A stretch of 64,000 nt of DNA. Origin: Enterobacteriaceae bacterium 4M9. Lineage in GTDB: Bacteria; Pseudomonadota; Gammaproteobacteria; Enterobacterales; Enterobacteriaceae. Location: the NCBI GenBank assembly GCA_010092695.1, contig JAADJJ010000001.1, positions 930,001 to 994,000 on the forward strand, read 5' to 3'. The notes beneath the pieces are model-generated. The model saw only the letters and a list, made by a program, of their open reading frames with translations. It did not search any database and was not told where the DNA came from. The first letter of the stretch is position 1. Each line of letters starts with the position of its first letter. This document shows positions 44,047 through 52,463 of this stretch, piece after piece. Made by a program: the position numbers and the translations under genes.

Positions 44047-44553
44047 TTACGCACTAGTGCCTGCACTAAGGGCGCGGTGCTGGAGCCACAAACGCGTGTC
44101 GAACTCAAGCTGGTGGTAGTCCGGCTCCATGTGGCAGCAAAGTTGGTAAAACGCTTTGTTGTGATCTTTTTCTTTGAGGTGTGCCAGTTCGTGAACCACT
44201 ATCATACGTAAAAACGCTTCTGGCGCGTCGCGAAACACCGTGGCAACGCGGATTTCGGCTTTTGCCTTGAGCTTACCGCCCTGCACGCGGGAAATGGCGG
44301 TGTGCAGGCCCAGAGCGTGTTTCATCACCTTAATTTTATTGTCATACGCCACTTTATTGACCGGCGGGGCGCTGCGCATATAGCGGTTTTTCAGCGCCTG
44401 GGTGTAGTCCCACAGTGCGCTGTCGCTGGTGATGGTGTGGCTTTGCGGGTAGCGTTTGGCCAGCACCGCGCCGAGCTTTTGTTGCTCAATCAGCGCTCTG
44501 ACCTGCACCAGCAGTGTTTCTGGATAGCCCTGTAAATAAGTGAGAGTTGTCAT
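44047..44553 (-). CDS. ygjP: M48-like metalloprotease family protein YgjP
   Basis: A 168-residue DUF45/WLM-domain protein (E. coli YgjP 167). The zinc motif HELAHLKEKDH (HExxH form, with a third His) lies near residues 118-128. The ATG at 44553 gives MTTLTYLQGYPETLLVQVR, the family start; a 26-codon extension would reach into rlmG. Function is not established. Confidence 0.9.
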   Translation of the reverse strand: MTTLTYLQGYPETLLVQVRALIEQQKLGAVLAKRYPQSHTITSDSALWDYTQALKNRYMRSAPPVNKVAYDNKIKVMKHALGLHTAISRVQGGKLKAKAEIRVATVFRDAPEAFLRMIVVHELAHLKEKDHNKAFYQLCCHMEPDYHQLEFDTRLWLQHRALSAGTSA

Positions 44554-44630
44554 CGCCGCCTGAAAAAAAGGTTTACTGTTGTGCGTAATTAAGGGATAAA
44601 ACGCGCGAATTTTAGCATCCCGGAGGGCCA

Positions 44631-45761
44631 ATGAGCCAGTTTGAAACAGGCGGACGCACGCTGGAGTTACAGCGTTTCCCCGTGACCAATGATGAGTCGC
44701 CGTTACAGGCGTGGGACGCGGCGGATGAATACCTGCTGTCGCAGGTGGGCGAGACGCAGGGGCTGACGCTCATTTTTAACGATGCCTTTGGCGCACTGGC
44801 CTGTGCGCTGGCTGAACGCCAGCCGGTGAGCATTGGTGATTCTTTCATGGCCCAGCAGGCGACACTCCACAACCTGAAATTTAACGGTTATGAAGACAAT
44901 CAGGTCACGTTGCTTGACAGCCTGACGCCGCTGCCTGCGGCACCGGCGCTGGTGCTGATTAAAATCCCGAAACAGCTGGCGCTGCTGGAGCAGCAACTGC
45001 GCGACTTGCGCAAGGTAGTGACCCCGCAAACGCGTATTATTGCTGGCGCCAAAGCGCGCGATATCCACAATTCAACCATGGCGCTGTTTGAGCGTATTCT
45101 TGGGCCGACTACCACCACGCTTGCCTGGAAAAAGGCGCGCCTTATCAACTGTACGTTCACCAACCCGCCGTTGGATGAGGCGCCGGAAACGGAAAGCTGG
45201 GCGCTTGATGGCACGCCCTGGACGATTCACAACCACGCTAACGTGTTTTCCCGCAGCGGGCTGGACATTGGCGCACGCTTTTTCATGCAGCATTTGCCAC
45301 AAAACCTTGACGGGGAACTGGTGGATCTTGGCTGCGGCAACGGCGTTATCGGCATGACGCTGCTGGCGCAAAACCCGCAGGCGCAGGTGGCGTTTGTGGA
45401 TGAGTCACCGATGGCGGTGGCGTCGAGCAAGATGAACGTGGAACTGAACCTGCCGCAGGATGTGGCGCGCTGTCGCTTTGAGGTCAACAACGCGCTCAGC
45501 GGTGATGAGTATGACCGCTACGATGCGGTGCTGTGCAACCCGCCGTTTCACCAGCAGCATGCCATTACCGATAATGTGGCCTGGCAGATGTTCCACGACG
45601 CCAAACGTAGCCTGAAATACGGCGGCGAGTTGCGCATTGTTGGCAACCGCCATCTCGACTATTACCGCAAGCTGCGCAAGATTTTCGGCAACTGTGAGAC
45701 GCTGGCGACGAATAATAAGTTTGTGGTGCTAAAAGCGGTGAAAACCCGCAAGCAACGCTAA
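44631..45761 (+). CDS. rlmG: 23S rRNA (guanine-1835-N2)-methyltransferase
   Basis: A 376-residue SAM-dependent methyltransferase (E. coli RlmG 378) that modifies G1835 of 23S rRNA. A degenerate N-terminal domain precedes the catalytic domain with the SAM motif VDLGCGNGVIGM (about 227-238) and the catalytic NPPF in AVLCNPPFHQQH. The ATG follows GGAGG. Divergent from ygjP. Confidence 0.96.
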   Translation: MSQFETGGRTLELQRFPVTNDESPLQAWDAADEYLLSQVGETQGLTLIFNDAFGALACALAERQPVSIGDSFMAQQATLHNLKFNGYEDNQVTLLDSLTPLPAAPALVLIKIPKQLALLEQQLRDLRKVVTPQTRIIAGAKARDIHNSTMALFERILGPTTTTLAWKKARLINCTFTNPPLDEAPETESWALDGTPWTIHNHANVFSRSGLDIGARFFMQHLPQNLDGELVDLGCGNGVIGMTLLAQNPQAQVAFVDESPMAVASSKMNVELNLPQDVARCRFEVNNALSGDEYDRYDAVLCNPPFHQQHAITDNVAWQMFHDAKRSLKYGGELRIVGNRHLDYYRKLRKIFGNCETLATNNKFVVLKAVKTRKQR

Positions 45762-45787
45762 AAAAAGGGGCCTTTGGCCCCTTTTTT
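45761..45787. terminator. Bidirectional terminator, rlmG / fadH
   Basis: AAAAAAGGGGCC-TTT-GGCCCCTTTTTT is a fully symmetric terminator starting at the last base of the rlmG stop codon, between convergent genes. Confidence 0.92.
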
Positions 45788-45800
45788 GTGCCTGTTAGCC

Positions 45801-47816
45801 TTAAATCCCCAGCGCCAGCTTCGTGCCTTGTGCGATGGCGCGCCGTGCATCCAGTTCCAGCGCCACGTCGCAGCCGCCGATAAGGTGCACCGGTCGCGCG
45901 TCCCCCAGCAACGGTGCCAGCTCGCGCTTAGGCTCTTGCCCGGCACAAATCACCACATTATCCACTGCCAGCAGTTGTGCCTCACCGTTGATGCGTACAT
46001 GCAGACCGGCATCATCAATGTTGAGGTACTCCACACTGCCGGTCATTTTCACACCGCGTGCGAGCAGCGTGGTGCGGTGGATCCAGCCCGTGGTTTTACC
46101 GAGATTTTCGCCCGGTTTGCCGTCTTTACGCTGCAACATGATGATCTCACGCGGGCTGCGTTCAGGCTTCGCGCCACCGGGCAGCAGGCCGCCGGGGTGA
46201 GCAAGCTCGGTATCAATGCCCCATTCGGCACAAAACGCCGCAATGTCCTGGCTGGTGGCGGTACCAGGTTGGCTCAGGTACATGGCGGTATCAAAACCGA
46301 TGCCGCCGCAGCCAATAATGGCCACACGCTGGCCGACGGGTTTTTTATCGCGCAGCACGTCCAGATAGCTCAGTACGCTGTGGTGCGTAATGCCCTCAAT
46401 CGCGGGCATACGCGGCTCAATTCCACAGGCGAGAATCACCTCATCAAAACCGGCCACGTCCTCAGGCGTGACCGTCTGGCCCAGGCGCTGTGTCGCTCCC
46501 CATTTTTCCAGCATGGTGCGGTAATAGCGCAGCGTTTCATTGAACTCTTCTTTACCGGGAATTTGACGGGCAATGTTGAACTGGCCGCCAATGACGGGGT
46601 TGGCGTCAAACAGCGTCACGCTGTGGCCGCGTTGCAGCGCCGTGACGCTAAACGCCAGTCCGGCCGGACCCGCGCCCACCACCGCCAGATTTTTGCGCAC
46701 AGTTGCAGGCGTGAGCGGCATTTTGGTCTCATGGCAGGCGAACGGGTTTACCAGACAGGAGGTGACTTTGCCTGCGAATATCTGGTCAAGGCAGGCCTGG
46801 TTACAGCCGATGCAGGTGTTGATTTCATCTTCACGTCCGCTGGCGGCTTTGCTCACCAGCTCGGCATCTGCCAGGAAGGGGCGTGCCATAGACACCATAT
46901 CGGCATCACCGGCGGCCAGCACCGCCTCGGCAACTGCCGGGTCGTTGATGCGGTTGGTGGTGATAAGCGGCAGGTCGATAAGCCCTTTCAGTTTACGCGT
47001 CACCCAGCTAAAGGCGGCGCGTGGCACCGGTGTGGCAATAGTCGGAATGCGCGCTTCATGCCAGCCAATGCCGGTATTGATGAGCGTCGCGCCTGCGCCC
47101 TCGATGGCTTTAGCCAGCGCCAGCGTCTCCTCAAAGCTGGAGCCGCCCTCCACCAGATCCAGCAGCGACAGGCGGTAAATAATAATAAAGTCGTGACCCA
47201 CGCGTTTGCGCACCGCACGCACTACATGCACGGCAAAGCGCATGCGGTTTTCCGCACTGCCGCCCCAGCGGTCGTCACGCTGGTTGGTGCGCGCTGCGAG
47301 GAACTGGTTAATCAGGTAGCCTTCCGAGCCCATGATTTCCACGCCATCGTAGCCCGCTTCACGGGCAAGCGCCGCGCACTGGGCGAAATCATCAATGAGT
47401 GTCAGGATCTCGCCTTCGCTCAGGGCGTGCGGTGTAAAGCGGTTAATCGGCGCGCGCAGAGCAGAAGGCGCAACCAGACCCGGCTGATAGCTGTAGCGCC
47501 CGGTGTGCAGAATTTGCAGCGCGATTTTACCGTCCGCCTGGTGTACGGCTTCGGTCACCGGGCGGTGGTGTTCTATTTGTTCAGGCCGGTTGAGTACAGC
47601 ACCGCCTGAAATGGCCACGCCGGAGGGTGAGGGGGCAATGCCGCCCGTGACAATCAGCGCCACGCCGTGGCGTGCGCGTTCGGCGTAAAAAGCGGCCAGG
47701 CGTGCCACGCCGTCCGGGTGCTCTTCCAGCCCGGTGTGCATGGAGCCCATCAGGACACGGTTTTTCAGGCGAGTGAACCCCAGATCGAGTGGGGCGAATA
47801 GCGACGGGTAGCTCAT
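45801..47816 (-). CDS. fadH: 2,4-dienoyl-CoA reductase FadH
   Basis: A 671-residue iron-sulfur flavoenzyme (E. coli 672) that reduces 2,4-dienoyl-CoA in degradation of unsaturated fatty acids. Order: old-yellow-enzyme-type FMN barrel (1-330), 4Fe-4S cysteines CIGCNQACLD followed by SCLVNPFAC, then FAD (VVGAGPAGLAF) and NADPH domains. All expected motifs are present. Confidence 0.97.
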   Translation of the reverse strand: MSYPSLFAPLDLGFTRLKNRVLMGSMHTGLEEHPDGVARLAAFYAERARHGVALIVTGGIAPSPSGVAISGGAVLNRPEQIEHHRPVTEAVHQADGKIALQILHTGRYSYQPGLVAPSALRAPINRFTPHALSEGEILTLIDDFAQCAALAREAGYDGVEIMGSEGYLINQFLAARTNQRDDRWGGSAENRMRFAVHVVRAVRKRVGHDFIIIYRLSLLDLVEGGSSFEETLALAKAIEGAGATLINTGIGWHEARIPTIATPVPRAAFSWVTRKLKGLIDLPLITTNRINDPAVAEAVLAAGDADMVSMARPFLADAELVSKAASGREDEINTCIGCNQACLDQIFAGKVTSCLVNPFACHETKMPLTPATVRKNLAVVGAGPAGLAFSVTALQRGHSVTLFDANPVIGGQFNIARQIPGKEEFNETLRYYRTMLEKWGATQRLGQTVTPEDVAGFDEVILACGIEPRMPAIEGITHHSVLSYLDVLRDKKPVGQRVAIIGCGGIGFDTAMYLSQPGTATSQDIAAFCAEWGIDTELAHPGGLLPGGAKPERSPREIIMLQRKDGKPGENLGKTTGWIHRTTLLARGVKMTGSVEYLNIDDAGLHVRINGEAQLLAVDNVVICAGQEPKRELAPLLGDARPVHLIGGCDVALELDARRAIAQGTKLALGI

Positions 47817-47842
47817 AGTGTCTTCCGAATGATTGTTATGAT

Positions 47843-47859
47843 GAGTGGTCGGATGAGTT
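47843..47859 (-). promoter_or_regulatory. Possible FadR site upstream of fadH
   Basis: GAGTGGTCGGATGAGTT contains TGGTC, GA and GTT at the spacing of the FadR consensus AGCTGGTCCGACCTGTT (about 11 of 17 bases). It lies 27 bases before the fadH start. This is a weak match offered as a candidate only. Confidence 0.3.
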
Positions 47860-47924
47860 CACTGTAGCCGTAACCGCGCAAGCTGGCGCGGTCTGAAACA
47901 AAGAATGTGATGGGTTTCACGTGA

Positions 47925-47950
47925 CAACGCCCCGGCGAGGCGGGGCGTTG
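47925..47950 (-). terminator. Hairpin after yqjI
   Basis: CAACGCCCC and GGGGCGTTG form a 9-bp stem with an 8-nt GC-rich loop, 31 bases after the yqjI stop. The following TCACGT is not a T-run, so termination is uncertain. Confidence 0.5.
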
Positions 47951-47980
47951 CAGAGAGTGCGTTATAGCGGTGGTGAAAAC

Positions 47981-48580
47981 TCAGTCCAGCTGTGCCAGTT
48001 CCAGCGCGGCTCTGTCGATAACGGCAACGATCTTTTTGATCTGCGCATCGTCAATGCCTCCCTGGTTCACCTTGAGATCCAGCACCGCTTTGAAGTTATC
48101 CAGCGCGCGCTTCATCTGTGGGTTTTTGCGCAGTTCCAGGCCTACGGCGCGGGCTTTCATGCGCTGGCGAATATGCTCCAGGTGCTCCTGGCTTTCTTCC
48201 AGCCAGCGCCTGCCTTCCTCGGTAATCGCCAGTTGTTTACGAGCGCCTTCGCCTTCTTCGCTGATGGTTATCATCCCGTGCTCCTGCAGCATATCCAGCG
48301 CCGGGTAAATCACGCCGGGGCTGGGGGCGTAGTGACCGCCGGTTTGCTCCTCAATGGCTTTAATCAATTCATAGCCGTGGCTGTCGCCTTTCGCCAGAAT
48401 ATCCAGCACCACAAGGCGAAGCTCGCCGTGGCCAAAGAAGCGCGGGCGTCGGCCGTGACGCCCGCCATGGCCGCGTTCGTCTTCGCTCGCAAAACCGTGG
48501 CCTGCGCCGCGTGGGCCGCGCATGGCGTCGTCACGACCCCGAAAAAATCCACCGCAGAAACGATGATGTCTATCGTGCAT
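47981..48580 (-). CDS. yqjI: Nickel-responsive PadR-type repressor YqjI
   Basis: A 199-residue PadR-family regulator (E. coli YqjI 207 or so). A His-rich N-terminal tail of about 50 residues (DRHHRF, GHGF, RGHGGRHGRR) serves as the metal-binding part; it has fewer cysteines than I recall for E. coli. The winged helix follows (RFFGHGELRLVVLDIL to PSPGVIYPALDMLQEHGM). In E. coli it represses itself and yqjH and is released by nickel. It diverges from a three-gene operon ending in yqjH, with matching palindromes in both promoters. Confidence 0.94.
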   Translation of the reverse strand: MHDRHHRFCGGFFRGRDDAMRGPRGAGHGFASEDERGHGGRHGRRPRFFGHGELRLVVLDILAKGDSHGYELIKAIEEQTGGHYAPSPGVIYPALDMLQEHGMITISEEGEGARKQLAITEEGRRWLEESQEHLEHIRQRMKARAVGLELRKNPQMKRALDNFKAVLDLKVNQGGIDDAQIKKIVAVIDRAALELAQLD

Positions 48581-48600
48581 TGTCTTACTCCTGTTTAATT

Positions 48601-48612
48601 TAGATATATCTA
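48601..48612 (-). promoter_or_regulatory. YqjI operator at the yqjI promoter
   Basis: TAGATATATCTA, a perfect 12-bp palindrome, lies 20 bases upstream of the yqjI start. The identical palindrome occurs at 48787-48798. A second partial copy (TTATATCTTAA) follows at about 48615. Confidence 0.8.
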
Positions 48613-48750
48613 CTTATATCTTAATGCGAATGTTTAGCAAGAGTAATCGTAAGGGTAATTATTATTTGATTGATAAGTAACGTGTTATTTTTGCTTTTGC
48701 GTTATGTGCTGACGAGGGTGTGGCCGGTCTAAAAAGAAGTTGCATCGTCG

Positions 48751-48769
48751 ATGATTAGCAATCATTATC
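48751..48769 (+). promoter_or_regulatory. Fur box upstream of the yqjH operon
   Basis: ATGATTAGCAATCATTATC matches the 19-bp Fur consensus at about 12 positions, with a perfect right half (AATCATTATC). Iron repression of yqjH by Fur is known in E. coli. It lies 18 bases before the YqjI palindrome. Confidence 0.65.
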
Positions 48770-48786
48770 ATCTTTATTGCCGTATT

Positions 48787-48798
48787 TAGATATATCTA
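48787..48798 (+). promoter_or_regulatory. YqjI operator at the yqjH operon promoter
   Basis: A second perfect TAGATATATCTA, 22 bases before the first gene of the rightward operon. Identity with the palindrome at the yqjI promoter is the evidence for a shared repressor. Confidence 0.8.
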
Positions 48799-48820
48799 TT
48801 AATCATGAAGGAACGCAAAG

Positions 48821-49249
48821 ATGAATGCACAAAGCGCAGCCGTCTCAAGAAGCGTACAAACGGTCTCTCTGGCGGGAGCCAGAAAAGCGATTGCCGCCGC
48901 GCATACGATGGCGACAGGCCGTGGCTGGCTAATCAGCGTGGCGGTGGTGGATGCCAGCGGTCAGTTGGTGGCTTTTGAAAAACAGGATGGCGCCAGCGGG
49001 GTGACCGTGAAAGTCGCCTGTGAAAAAGCGCGCACTGCGGCGTTGATTGGTGCGCCGTCAAAGGCGTTTGAAGATTTTATCAACGGTGGTTGTCCGAGCT
49101 TTCTGGCAACGCCGGACGTCACGCCGCTGGAAGGTGGTGTGCCCATTGTACTTAACGGTGAGATTATCGGTGCCGTGGGCGTCAGCGGCGCGCACGGCGC
49201 TAATGATTCGTTGGTAGCACACACGGCAGCGGACGCGCTCGGCGCGTAA
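48821..49249 (+). CDS. GlcG/HbpS-family heme-binding-like protein
   Basis: A 142-residue protein of the GlcG/HbpS (DUF336) family. Family marks are VAVVDASGQLVAFEKQDGA, KARTAAL, GGVPIVLNGEIIGAVGVSG and a C-terminal AHTAADAL. Members bind heme or act as unassigned accessory factors in iron and glycolate loci. The ATG follows AAGGA. It is the first gene of the operon that ends in yqjH; E. coli lacks it here. Confidence 0.9.
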   Translation: MNAQSAAVSRSVQTVSLAGARKAIAAAHTMATGRGWLISVAVVDASGQLVAFEKQDGASGVTVKVACEKARTAALIGAPSKAFEDFINGGCPSFLATPDVTPLEGGVPIVLNGEIIGAVGVSGAHGANDSLVAHTAADALGA

Positions 49250-49259
49250 GGGGCAGGCG

Positions 49260-49982
49260 ATGGAGAGCTGGCAAAATAAAACGCTGGCAGTGATAGGCGG
49301 CAGTTCAGGCATTGGCCTGCGCGTAGCGCAGATGGCGGCAGAGAAGGGCGCACAGCTGATTCTGGTTGGGCGTAACGTGCAGCGGCTGACTGACGCCCGC
49401 ACGGCGCTGAGCGCCACAGGTGCAACGGTCACTACGCATCAGGTGGATGCGCATAATACAGATGAACTGCGGGCGTTTTTTCATGCTGTTGCGCCGTTTG
49501 ACCATCTGGTGTCGATGGTGGGTGATGTGATGGGCGGCGGCTTTACCACGGCAGATCTTGCCACCATTGAGCACGTCATCCATTCGAAATTCATAACCAA
49601 CGTGCTGATTGGCCAACTGGCGGCCCAGAAGGTGCGAGACGGCGGCAGTCTGGTGTTTACCTCCGGGACCGGCGGGCGTGCCCAACATGCCTGCGCGAGC
49701 TACGTGGGTAACCTTGGTATTAATGCGCTGGTGGAGGGGCTGGCGGCAGAGCTTGCGCCGCGCGTGCGGGTGAACGCGGTCGCACCGACCTGGACGCTGA
49801 CGCCATTCTGGCGCGACGTCCCGCAGGCGCAGGTGAAGCAGACTCGCGCGCACTTTGAACAAACGATCCCGCTGGGACGACTCGCAACAATTGACGAGCT
49901 GGCCTCAGCGTATCTTTTTTTGATGGAAAACGGCTTTGTCACCGGCCAGCGCCTGGCAGGTGGCGGTAGAAGGCTTACTTAA
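49260..49982 (+). CDS. Short-chain dehydrogenase/reductase-like protein, catalytic Lys missing
   Basis: A 240-residue SDR-fold protein. The cofactor motif GGSSGIG (about residues 13-19) is intact. The NNAG motif is replaced by SMVGD. The active-site YxxxK reads YVGNL, so the catalytic lysine is a leucine, although Ser and Tyr remain. It is therefore probably a divergent or non-dehydrogenase member. It starts ten bases after the GlcG-like gene and ends 14 bases before yqjH. Confidence 0.88.
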   Translation: MESWQNKTLAVIGGSSGIGLRVAQMAAEKGAQLILVGRNVQRLTDARTALSATGATVTTHQVDAHNTDELRAFFHAVAPFDHLVSMVGDVMGGGFTTADLATIEHVIHSKFITNVLIGQLAAQKVRDGGSLVFTSGTGGRAQHACASYVGNLGINALVEGLAAELAPRVRVNAVAPTWTLTPFWRDVPQAQVKQTRAHFEQTIPLGRLATIDELASAYLFLMENGFVTGQRLAGGGRRLT

Positions 49983-49996
49983 CAGAGATAACCACG

Positions 49997-50773
49997 ATGG
50001 CTGAACATAAAGATAACTATCCGCGCCGTGTGCGCAACGAGCTACGTTTTCGCGAGTTGACGGTGCTTGGCAGCGAGCTGATTGCACCGGGATTCCAGCG
50101 CGTTACCGTCGGTGGCCCGGCGCTCGAAGGCTTTAGCTCCCCAGGTTTTGACGACCACATCAAACTGTTTTTTCCTGACGATCCGGCAGCCTTCCAGCCA
50201 CCGCAGGCAACCGATGACGGTATTGTCTGGCACAGCGACGAGCGTCCGCCGTCGCGTGACTATACGCCGCTGTATAACGCTGAACGCCAGGTACTGGACA
50301 TCGATTTTTATATTCACGACGGCGGCGTTGCCAGCAACTGGGCACAGCAGGTACGTCCCGGCGATAAGCTTTTTACCGGTGGACCGCGCGGCTCGCTGGT
50401 TGTACCGGAAGGCTACGGCTGGCAGCTTTATGTGTGTGATGAAACCGGCATGCCCGCACTGCGCCGCAGGCTTGAAGCGCTAAAGGTGGCTGGCTTTGCC
50501 GAGCAGCTTACGGCTATCGTCAGCATTAAGGATGCCGCCAGTAAGGCTTACCTTGAGCACCTGAAGACGTTCAATATCGAGTGGGTGGTTGGCGGTGATG
50601 AAGAGGTGATTGCCCACCGTCTGGCAACGCTGGCAGTCCCTGCGCAGGATTATTTCCTGTGGATTACCGGTGAAGGCAAAGTCGTGAAACGTCTGAGCGC
50701 GCGTTTTGAAACGCCGGAAATTGAGCCGCAGCTTTTACGTGCTGTGGCGTACTGGCACGCAAAGGGCGAATAA
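49997..50773 (+). CDS. yqjH: NADPH-dependent ferric-chelate reductase YqjH
   Basis: A 258-residue siderophore-interacting flavoprotein (E. coli YqjH 254) that reduces ferric siderophores to release iron. The FAD motif is RDYTPLY, and FFIHDGGVASGWA appears as FYIHDGGVASNWA. PRGSLVVPEG and YFLWITGEGKVVK belong to the NADPH part. It is third in the operon under the Fur box and YqjI palindrome. Confidence 0.95.
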   Translation: MAEHKDNYPRRVRNELRFRELTVLGSELIAPGFQRVTVGGPALEGFSSPGFDDHIKLFFPDDPAAFQPPQATDDGIVWHSDERPPSRDYTPLYNAERQVLDIDFYIHDGGVASNWAQQVRPGDKLFTGGPRGSLVVPEGYGWQLYVCDETGMPALRRRLEALKVAGFAEQLTAIVSIKDAASKAYLEHLKTFNIEWVVGGDEEVIAHRLATLAVPAQDYFLWITGEGKVVKRLSARFETPEIEPQLLRAVAYWHAKGE

Positions 50774-50891
50774 CAGCGCGTTTAGGCGGTTTGATTAATG
50801 AAAATACATATTCACGCTTAAAACGAAACTAACAGCGACAGCCTTGCTGTTAATTTGCACACTCTCTCAGTGCGAGGCTTTAAGGCTTGTT

Positions 50892-50915
50892 AAGGGACGC
50901 GCGGATGCGTCCCTT
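50892..50915 (+). terminator. Hairpin downstream of yqjH
   Basis: AAGGGACGC and GCGTCCCTT form a 9-bp stem with a 6-nt loop, followed by CCCC rather than T. It may mark the 3' end of the yqjH transcript, 119 bases after the stop. Confidence 0.5.
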
Positions 50916-51015
50916 CCCCTGTTCCCCGGTAATGAAGTTCCGTTTTTCGCCCAACGCCAGATGAACGGAACGCACAGGAAACCTTAAACGACCTACCTTA
51001 CCGCAGCGCTGTCCT

Positions 51016-51735
51016 TTAACTCACCACCAACACATACCACAGCCACGAAAACGGCATCACCAGAAACAGCCCTGGCAGCATGTTGGCAACCGGGAACAGC
51101 TTGATATTGCAGATGCGCAGGCCAGTCGCAATCATGATAAGCCCGCCTGCGCCCGAGAAGTCTGCCATCATATCGGGCGTGGTCAGCGGCAGGATATAGC
51201 CTGCCAGCCACGCCAGCGTCACCTGAATAATCACCACAGGAATGCCTACTGTCGCGACCGAATAGCCAAGCATGGTGGCAAAAATCGCGGCGGTGAACAG
51301 ATCCAATACGGTTTTAATATAAATAATGGACGGGTCACCGGTCATACCTTCATGCATGGCACCAAAAATACCGGTGCCGCTGGCGCAAAACAGCACCAGA
51401 ATAGCAACGAATTTCTCGGTAAAGGCCTCATGGCTGATGCCTTCGACCGCAGGCAGATAGCGGTTTACCAGCCCACGCGTGGAACCTGCTGCTTTACCAA
51501 TGCCTTTTTCCAGATAACACAACTCGCCAATGATGGCGCCGATAATCATTGCCAGTACCACGGCAGGCATGAATTTCACTTTAATGACCAGGTTAATCCC
51601 CAGCCCGACCGAGCATAGCCCGAAGGTCATAGGTAGCGCGGTTTTCACTCGTTCAGGCAGTTTGCCGCCGGCCATTGCACCGACAATACCGCCAATGATA
51701 ACCGCAACCCCATTTACATATGGACCGATTAGCAT
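51016..51735 (-). CDS. DUF554 membrane protein (YqgA-like)
   Basis: A 239-residue inner-membrane protein of the DUF554 family, similar to E. coli YqgA. About six hydrophobic segments are seen. The family motifs GAIIGELCYLEKGI and LFCASGTGIFGAMHEGMTGD are intact. Function is unknown. It is a single leftward gene, probably with its promoter at 51736-51806. Confidence 0.92.
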   Translation of the reverse strand: MLIGPYVNGVAVIIGGIVGAMAGGKLPERVKTALPMTFGLCSVGLGINLVIKVKFMPAVVLAMIIGAIIGELCYLEKGIGKAAGSTRGLVNRYLPAVEGISHEAFTEKFVAILVLFCASGTGIFGAMHEGMTGDPSIIYIKTVLDLFTAAIFATMLGYSVATVGIPVVIIQVTLAWLAGYILPLTTPDMMADFSGAGGLIMIATGLRICNIKLFPVANMLPGLFLVMPFSWLWYVLVVS

Positions 51736-51806
51736 GTCTCTTTCCTGTTACTTTCCCTGATTGTGGGGTAAGGCCCCCAAAAAGTCCGTTATCGGAAAGT
51801 GTACCA

Positions 51807-52142
51807 TTAGGTTCGCAGCGACATCGGTTTATTATTTGTGCTGTTGCGCCAATTTGCCTTCGCCCGGCGTGGGATAGGTTCTGCATCCAGTCCGCACAGC
51901 GCGAGCGTACGCGCCACGCTGCGAGTGACAATCTCATCGGCGCTCGGCGGGCGCTGGCGCAGCGCCGCAAGCGGCGGAAAATAATCCCGCCAGTTTCCAT
52001 GACCAGCGGCCTGTAGCTTGCCGCCTGCGCCAGCGTAGCGATAAATGCCAGATAATGCTGCATGCGGGTCAACGTCGGTACAGGTATAGACCTGTTCCTC
52101 TGGCAGGGATACTGAATAACTCGAGGGAACAATGTGCGTCAT
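51807..52142 (-). CDS. Hypothetical protein
   Basis: A 111-codon frame with codon use like the neighbouring genes (MTHIVPSSYSVSLPEEQ to KPMSLRT). CAGGG lies about eight bases before the ATG. A start six codons further upstream is possible. No signal peptide, membrane segment or known motif is visible. I do not recognise it. Confidence 0.5.
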   Translation of the reverse strand: MTHIVPSSYSVSLPEEQVYTCTDVDPHAALSGIYRYAGAGGKLQAAGHGNWRDYFPPLAALRQRPPSADEIVTRSVARTLALCGLDAEPIPRRAKANWRNSTNNKPMSLRT

Positions 52143-52463
52143 AATTGCGGCCCTGCGCATTATTGTGATTATTTGTCATGATATTTTCCACTAAATAAGT
52201 GGTAAGCTGTTATTACAGTGAGAGCATATTCGCTGCATGTTTTGAGATTAATATTGTTTACGTTATAACACTCAGATAGAAATGCAGTAAGTTAAAACGT
52301 AACGTGCGTCAGGGTGACACGCCACAGCAGTACAAAACATGATTTTAAATAAACAAAAACATAGCAATAACATTGCGGGTGGTTATTACTACCAGAATAT
52401 TGCCGGTACGATATGAAATAATCTGTATTTCTGGCGCAACATCAGGATAACGAGGCTTCGCTA
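52143..52463. other. AT-rich region before a LysR gene
   Basis: About 320 bases of visibly AT-rich sequence with no gene. It holds the promoter of the rightward LysR gene and possibly that of the leftward hypothetical gene. I see no strong palindrome or terminator. AT-richness next to an accessory region is compatible with H-NS binding, which is inference. Confidence 0.5.

Noticed and set aside
45774..47609. Long frame (611 codons) antisense to fadH
   Set aside because: It is a shadow of fadH and starts inside the bidirectional terminator.
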